Shown: positions 4,915-7,434 of the stretch, one piece after another
How positions within the stretch are numbered: the stretch's first letter is position 1
Layout of the letters: every line of letters begins with the position of its first letter
Assembly (NCBI GenBank): GCA_045402695.1
Contig: JAWPNA010000037.1
Span: forward strand, 1-7,434
Reading direction: 5' to 3'
Source of the DNA: JAWPNA01 sp045402695
GTDB lineage: Bacteria > Acidobacteriota > Polarisedimenticolia > JACPZX01 > DASXTC01
DNA length: 7,434 nt
Program-made: the position numbers and the translations under genes
Notes under the pieces: model-generated
Databases searched by the model: none
The model's input: only the letters and a program-made list of their open reading frames with translations
Told to the model about the DNA's origin: nothing

Positions 4915-7145
4915 GCCGGCTGGGGCTGCGCGGCGCCCACGCCGCCAAGGCCCCCCATGCCCCCCGTTCCCCCAATGGGCTCCGGCTCGTCGCGGAATTG
5001 CATCTCGTACAGGCGGCGGTAGACACCGCCGCTCGCCAGCAGCTCCTGGTGGGTGCCCGTCTCCACGATGCGGCCCTGATCCATCACCACGATCCGGTCG
5101 GCGTGCAGGATGGTGGAGAGGCGGTGCGCGATGACGATGGTGGTGCGACCCTTCACGAAGCGGTCCATGGCGTCCTGGATGAGCCTCTCGCTCTCCGTGT
5201 CGAGCGAAGAGGTGGCCTCGTCCAGCAGCAAGATGGCCGGGTTTCGCATCACGGCGCGCGCCAGGGCGATGCGCTGCCTCTGCCCTCCCGACATCATCAC
5301 GCCCCGGTCCCCCACCACCGTGTCGTACCCTTTCGGCAGGTCCTTGATGAACTCGTGCGCGTGAGCCGTGCGCGCGGCCGCCTCGATCTTCTCGGGAGTG
5401 GCCTCCTTCTCGCCGAAGGCGATGTTGCTGGCGATGGTGTCGTGAAACAGGATCGGCTCCTGCGTCACGAACCCGATCTGCCGGCGCAACGACTCCAGCT
5501 TGACGCGGCGGATGTCCACGCCGTCGATCTCCACGGAACCTTCGAGCACGTCGTAGAAGCGAGGCAGCAGGTTCACCAGCGTGGACTTGCCCGCGCCGGA
5601 TGGTCCCACGAGCGCCACGAACTCCCCCTTGCCGATCTTCACGCTCACGTTCCTGAGCACCGGCGCCGGCTTGTCGTAGTGGAACGAGACATTCTTCAGC
5701 TCGAGGCAGTCGTGCAGCGGAGGAATCTCCACCGCGTCGGGCGCTTCCTGCATCTCGGGGACGCGGTCAAGCTCCGCGAACACGTCCGCGGCGCCGCTGC
5801 CGCTTTCCTGGATTTCCGAGATGGCGTTGTTCACCTTCTTGATCGGGCTGTAGCAGGCCACCATGCCGGCGTAGAAGGTGATGAAATCGCCGGGCGACAT
5901 CTCGCCCCTCAGGATCGACACGCCGCCCAGAAGCAGGAAGACAATCACGAAGCCCGCCGAGAAGACCTCCACCACCGGCTGCAGTATGGACTTGGCCTTC
6001 GCGCCGCGCATGTCGTAACGGAATGCCTGATCGTTGGCCTCGGCGAACCCCTCGCGCGCGTGATCTTCCATGACGAACGCCTTCACGACGCGGATTCCCT
6101 CGATGCTGCGCTGGAGCATCTGCACCATGTTGGCGCGCTCCCTCAGCGACCGGTCTGTGGACCGGCGGATCAGCTTGCCCGTCACCAGGATCACGAGCCA
6201 GTTGAGCGGGAAGATCAGCATGCCGATGAGCGCCAATCTCATGTTGATGGAAAAGGCCAGCCCCAGGGCGCCGACGATCATCAGCGGCTCGGTGACCACC
6301 TCGGACAGGATGGCGGTCATCCCCTTCTGCATCTGGGTGAGGGAATTGGTGAATTTGGAGATGATGACGCCGCTCTTGCGCCGGTCGAAGTAGGTCACCG
6401 ACTGGGAGATCAGGCAGTCGAAGAGCTGCTTGCGCAGGTCCACCATGACCTTCTTGCTGAGCCAGTTGGACCAGAACGCCTTGTTGTAGAAGCACAGGCT
6501 CTTCAGCAGCGTCGTGATCAGGATGACGGCCGAGATGATGAACAGCGCCTTGAATTTGTTGGCGAAGACATGGTCCTCGAGCCAGTCCGCCGCCCTGCGC
6601 GGCCCGGGGCGGCTCCAGAACGGCCCGGAGAACATGTAATGCCCCTTCTCCGGCTTCAGCAGGAGCTGCGCGATCATCTCCTGGCCCGGACCGAGCAGCA
6701 ACGTCTCGTACCCTTCGGGCATCTGGACCACGGCACGCCAGCCTTTGCCCACGATCTCCGCATCGAGCCTCACGCCTTCCAGCATGTCGTCGCGGCGGTT
6801 CTTCATGATGATCGGGATGGCAAGGGAGGAGTCCTTGCGGTACCCCTCCAGCACGAGCGTCTCGTCCTCGAAGATCCGCCAGTCGCGCGCCAGCCGTGCC
6901 TTCCACCCCTCCGGCATCCTGGGGCGCACGCGCAATCCTTCGACCTTGCGGCCCTGGGCATCGAGGACATTCAGGCCCACCTTGAGATCCGCCACTTCGC
7001 TGGCGAACAGGGTGTCGAACAGGGGCTTCATCGCCCCCAGCGATCCGATCGAGAGCGCCGCCGTCAGCACGGCGAGTGTCAGCACCTGCGCGACCCTCCA
7101 CTTGTAGGGCCACAGGTAGGTGAGCATCCTGCGGTACAGCTTCAT
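4911..7145 (-). CDS. MsbA-like ABC exporter (fused TMD-NBD) with large extracytoplasmic insert
   Basis: 744-residue half-transporter expected to work as a homodimer in the inner membrane, flipping or exporting a lipid-linked or hydrophobic product. TM1 is about 17-38; TM2 about 198-218; further segments near 285-322 and 392-436. Nucleotide-binding domain: A-loop Tyr490, Walker A GPSGAGKST (514-522), Q-loop Gln562, signature MSGGQ (618-622, Leu of LSGGQ replaced by Met), Walker B ILLLDEA (638-644), H-loop His674. All ATPase residues are intact. Ordinary MsbA proteins are about 580-600 residues; the excess is mostly residues 50-195 between TM1 and TM2, a beta-strand-like stretch carrying GWKA (80-83) and GWRA (135-138), and a Gly-rich tail (725-737) after the NBD. 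The start overlaps the upstream glycosyltransferase stop (ATGA), with GGGGA 7 bases ahead. Operon partners suggest a glycan or glycolipid cargo; other cargo, such as a peptide, is possible. Confidence 0.93.
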   Translation of the reverse strand: MKLYRRMLTYLWPYKWRVAQVLTLAVLTAALSIGSLGAMKPLFDTLFASEVADLKVGLNVLDAQGRKVEGLRVRPRMPEGWKARLARDWRIFEDETLVLEGYRKDSSLAIPIIMKNRRDDMLEGVRLDAEIVGKGWRAVVQMPEGYETLLLGPGQEMIAQLLLKPEKGHYMFSGPFWSRPGPRRAADWLEDHVFANKFKALFIISAVILITTLLKSLCFYNKAFWSNWLSKKVMVDLRKQLFDCLISQSVTYFDRRKSGVIISKFTNSLTQMQKGMTAILSEVVTEPLMIVGALGLAFSINMRLALIGMLIFPLNWLVILVTGKLIRRSTDRSLRERANMVQMLQRSIEGIRVVKAFVMEDHAREGFAEANDQAFRYDMRGAKAKSILQPVVEVFSAGFVIVFLLLGGVSILRGEMSPGDFITFYAGMVACYSPIKKVNNAISEIQESGSGAADVFAELDRVPEMQEAPDAVEIPPLHDCLELKNVSFHYDKPAPVLRNVSVKIGKGEFVALVGPSGAGKSTLVNLLPRFYDVLEGSVEIDGVDIRRVKLESLRRQIGFVTQEPILFHDTIASNIAFGEKEATPEKIEAAARTAHAHEFIKDLPKGYDTVVGDRGVMMSGGQRQRIALARAVMRNPAILLLDEATSSLDTESERLIQDAMDRFVKGRTTIVIAHRLSTILHADRIVVMDQGRIVETGTHQELLASGGVYRRLYEMQFRDEPEPIGGTGGMGGLGGVGAAQPQPA

Positions 7146-7434
7146 GCCGTCTTCCCCGCGCCCGCGCTTCCCTCAACAAGGTCCGCGCCTCTCAGGCCGG
7201 CGCGCCTTTCCATGGCGTGAGCGTAGGCCGCGAGCGTCTCGTCCGCCAACCGGCCGACGGAGTAGCGCGACGAGACCTGGCGGCGGGCCCGGTCGGCCAT
7301 CGATCGCGCCCTCTCTGGGTGCTCGATCAGCTTCAGCAGCGCCGCCGCGAGATCGTCCGGATCGCCTGGCCGGACGATGAGGCCGGTGACACCGTCGTCG
7401 ACGATACCGCGGGCTCCTCCGATGTCCGTGGCGA
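7142..7434 (-). CDS. GT4-family glycosyltransferase, C-terminal fragment (5' end beyond window)
   Basis: The frame enters at the right edge (first whole codon 7432-7430) and gives 96 residues to a TGA at 7144-7142. It starts ATDIGGARGIVDDGVTGLIV, followed by RPGDPDDLAAALLKLI and RARRQVSSRYSV. This matches the last helical segment of GT4 enzymes, just after the EX7E motif: a T-xx-GG-x-x-x-I-x-D-G-x-x-G-x-L/I-V loop that contacts the nucleotide sugar, an acidic DPD-xLAxAL helix, then the arm that folds back on the N-terminal domain. The visible part does not reveal the sugar. Its stop codon overlaps the ABC exporter start (ATGA), so it is the most upstream operon gene seen. No promoter is in the window. 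Confidence 0.87.
   Translation of the reverse strand, partial: ATDIGGARGIVDDGVTGLIVRPGDPDDLAAALLKLIEHPERARSMADRARRQVSSRYSVGRLADETLAAYAHAMERRAGLRGADLVEGSAGAGKTA
7153..7157 (-). promoter_or_regulatory. probable ribosome binding site of the ABC exporter
   Basis: Minus strand reads GGGGA (part of GGGGAAG, 7157-7151) with a 7-base spacer to the ATG at 7145. It lies within the end of the upstream glycosyltransferase coding region, consistent with coupled translation. The match to the Shine-Dalgarno consensus is partial. Confidence 0.4.

Noticed and set aside
3580..5022. 480-codon plus-strand open frame antisense to the kinase and part of the RtcB-like gene
   Set aside because: Low-complexity Arg/Pro/His composition, no motif, and the opposite strand encodes two clear families.
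4662..7220. Very long plus-strand open frame (852 codons) antisense to the ABC exporter
   Set aside because: The product is rich in His, Arg and Gln with no recognisable domain; it mirrors the exporter coding strand. In GC-rich DNA the antisense frame of a real gene often lacks stops.
1..7434. tRNA, rRNA, CRISPR array, insertion sequence or attachment site
   Set aside because: The sequence is covered by six genes with gaps of at most 14 bases, and no direct repeat arrays or transposase-like frames were seen.

Overview
This is a GC-rich, tightly packed bacterial segment with no mobile elements, RNA genes or CRISPR. Every base lies in or within a few bases of a gene. The plus-strand gene is Mpl, a murein tripeptide recycling ligase, which points to a Gram-negative (diderm) bacterium with meso-diaminopimelate peptidoglycan. 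Codon third positions are strongly G/C. The phylum cannot be fixed from the sequence alone; Acidobacteriota or a deltaproteobacterium-like lineage would fit, but that is a guess.

Layout: bases 2-1099 (+) hold the mpl gene, cut at its 5' end inside the ATP-binding P-loop. Bases 1062-7434 hold five genes, all on the minus strand. In transcription order (right to left) they are: the C-terminal end of a GT4-type glycosyltransferase (7434-7142), an MsbA-like ABC exporter with an unusually large extracytoplasmic insert (7145-4911), an HprK-like P-loop kinase with an uncharacterised N-terminal domain (4914-3799), a divergent RtcB-family protein (3802-2309) and a complete GT4 glycosyltransferase of the WcaL/AmsK type (2294-1062). 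The first four are joined by 4-base stop/start overlaps (ATGA, ATGA, GTGA) and the last follows after 14 bases, so they almost certainly form one operon whose promoter lies beyond the right edge. The operon converges on mpl, and the two 3' ends overlap by 38 bases.

Two glycosyltransferases and an ABC exporter suggest assembly and export of a glycan or glycolipid for the cell envelope. The odd partners are the HprK-like kinase and the RtcB homologue, placed in translational coupling inside this envelope operon. The RtcB homologue keeps the histidines, the cysteine, the guanylylation histidine and the C-terminal lysine of RNA ligases, but has serine where the family has a metal-binding aspartate. 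The kinase/RtcB-like pair, and the exporter's inserted domain, are the most likely places for undescribed biology here.
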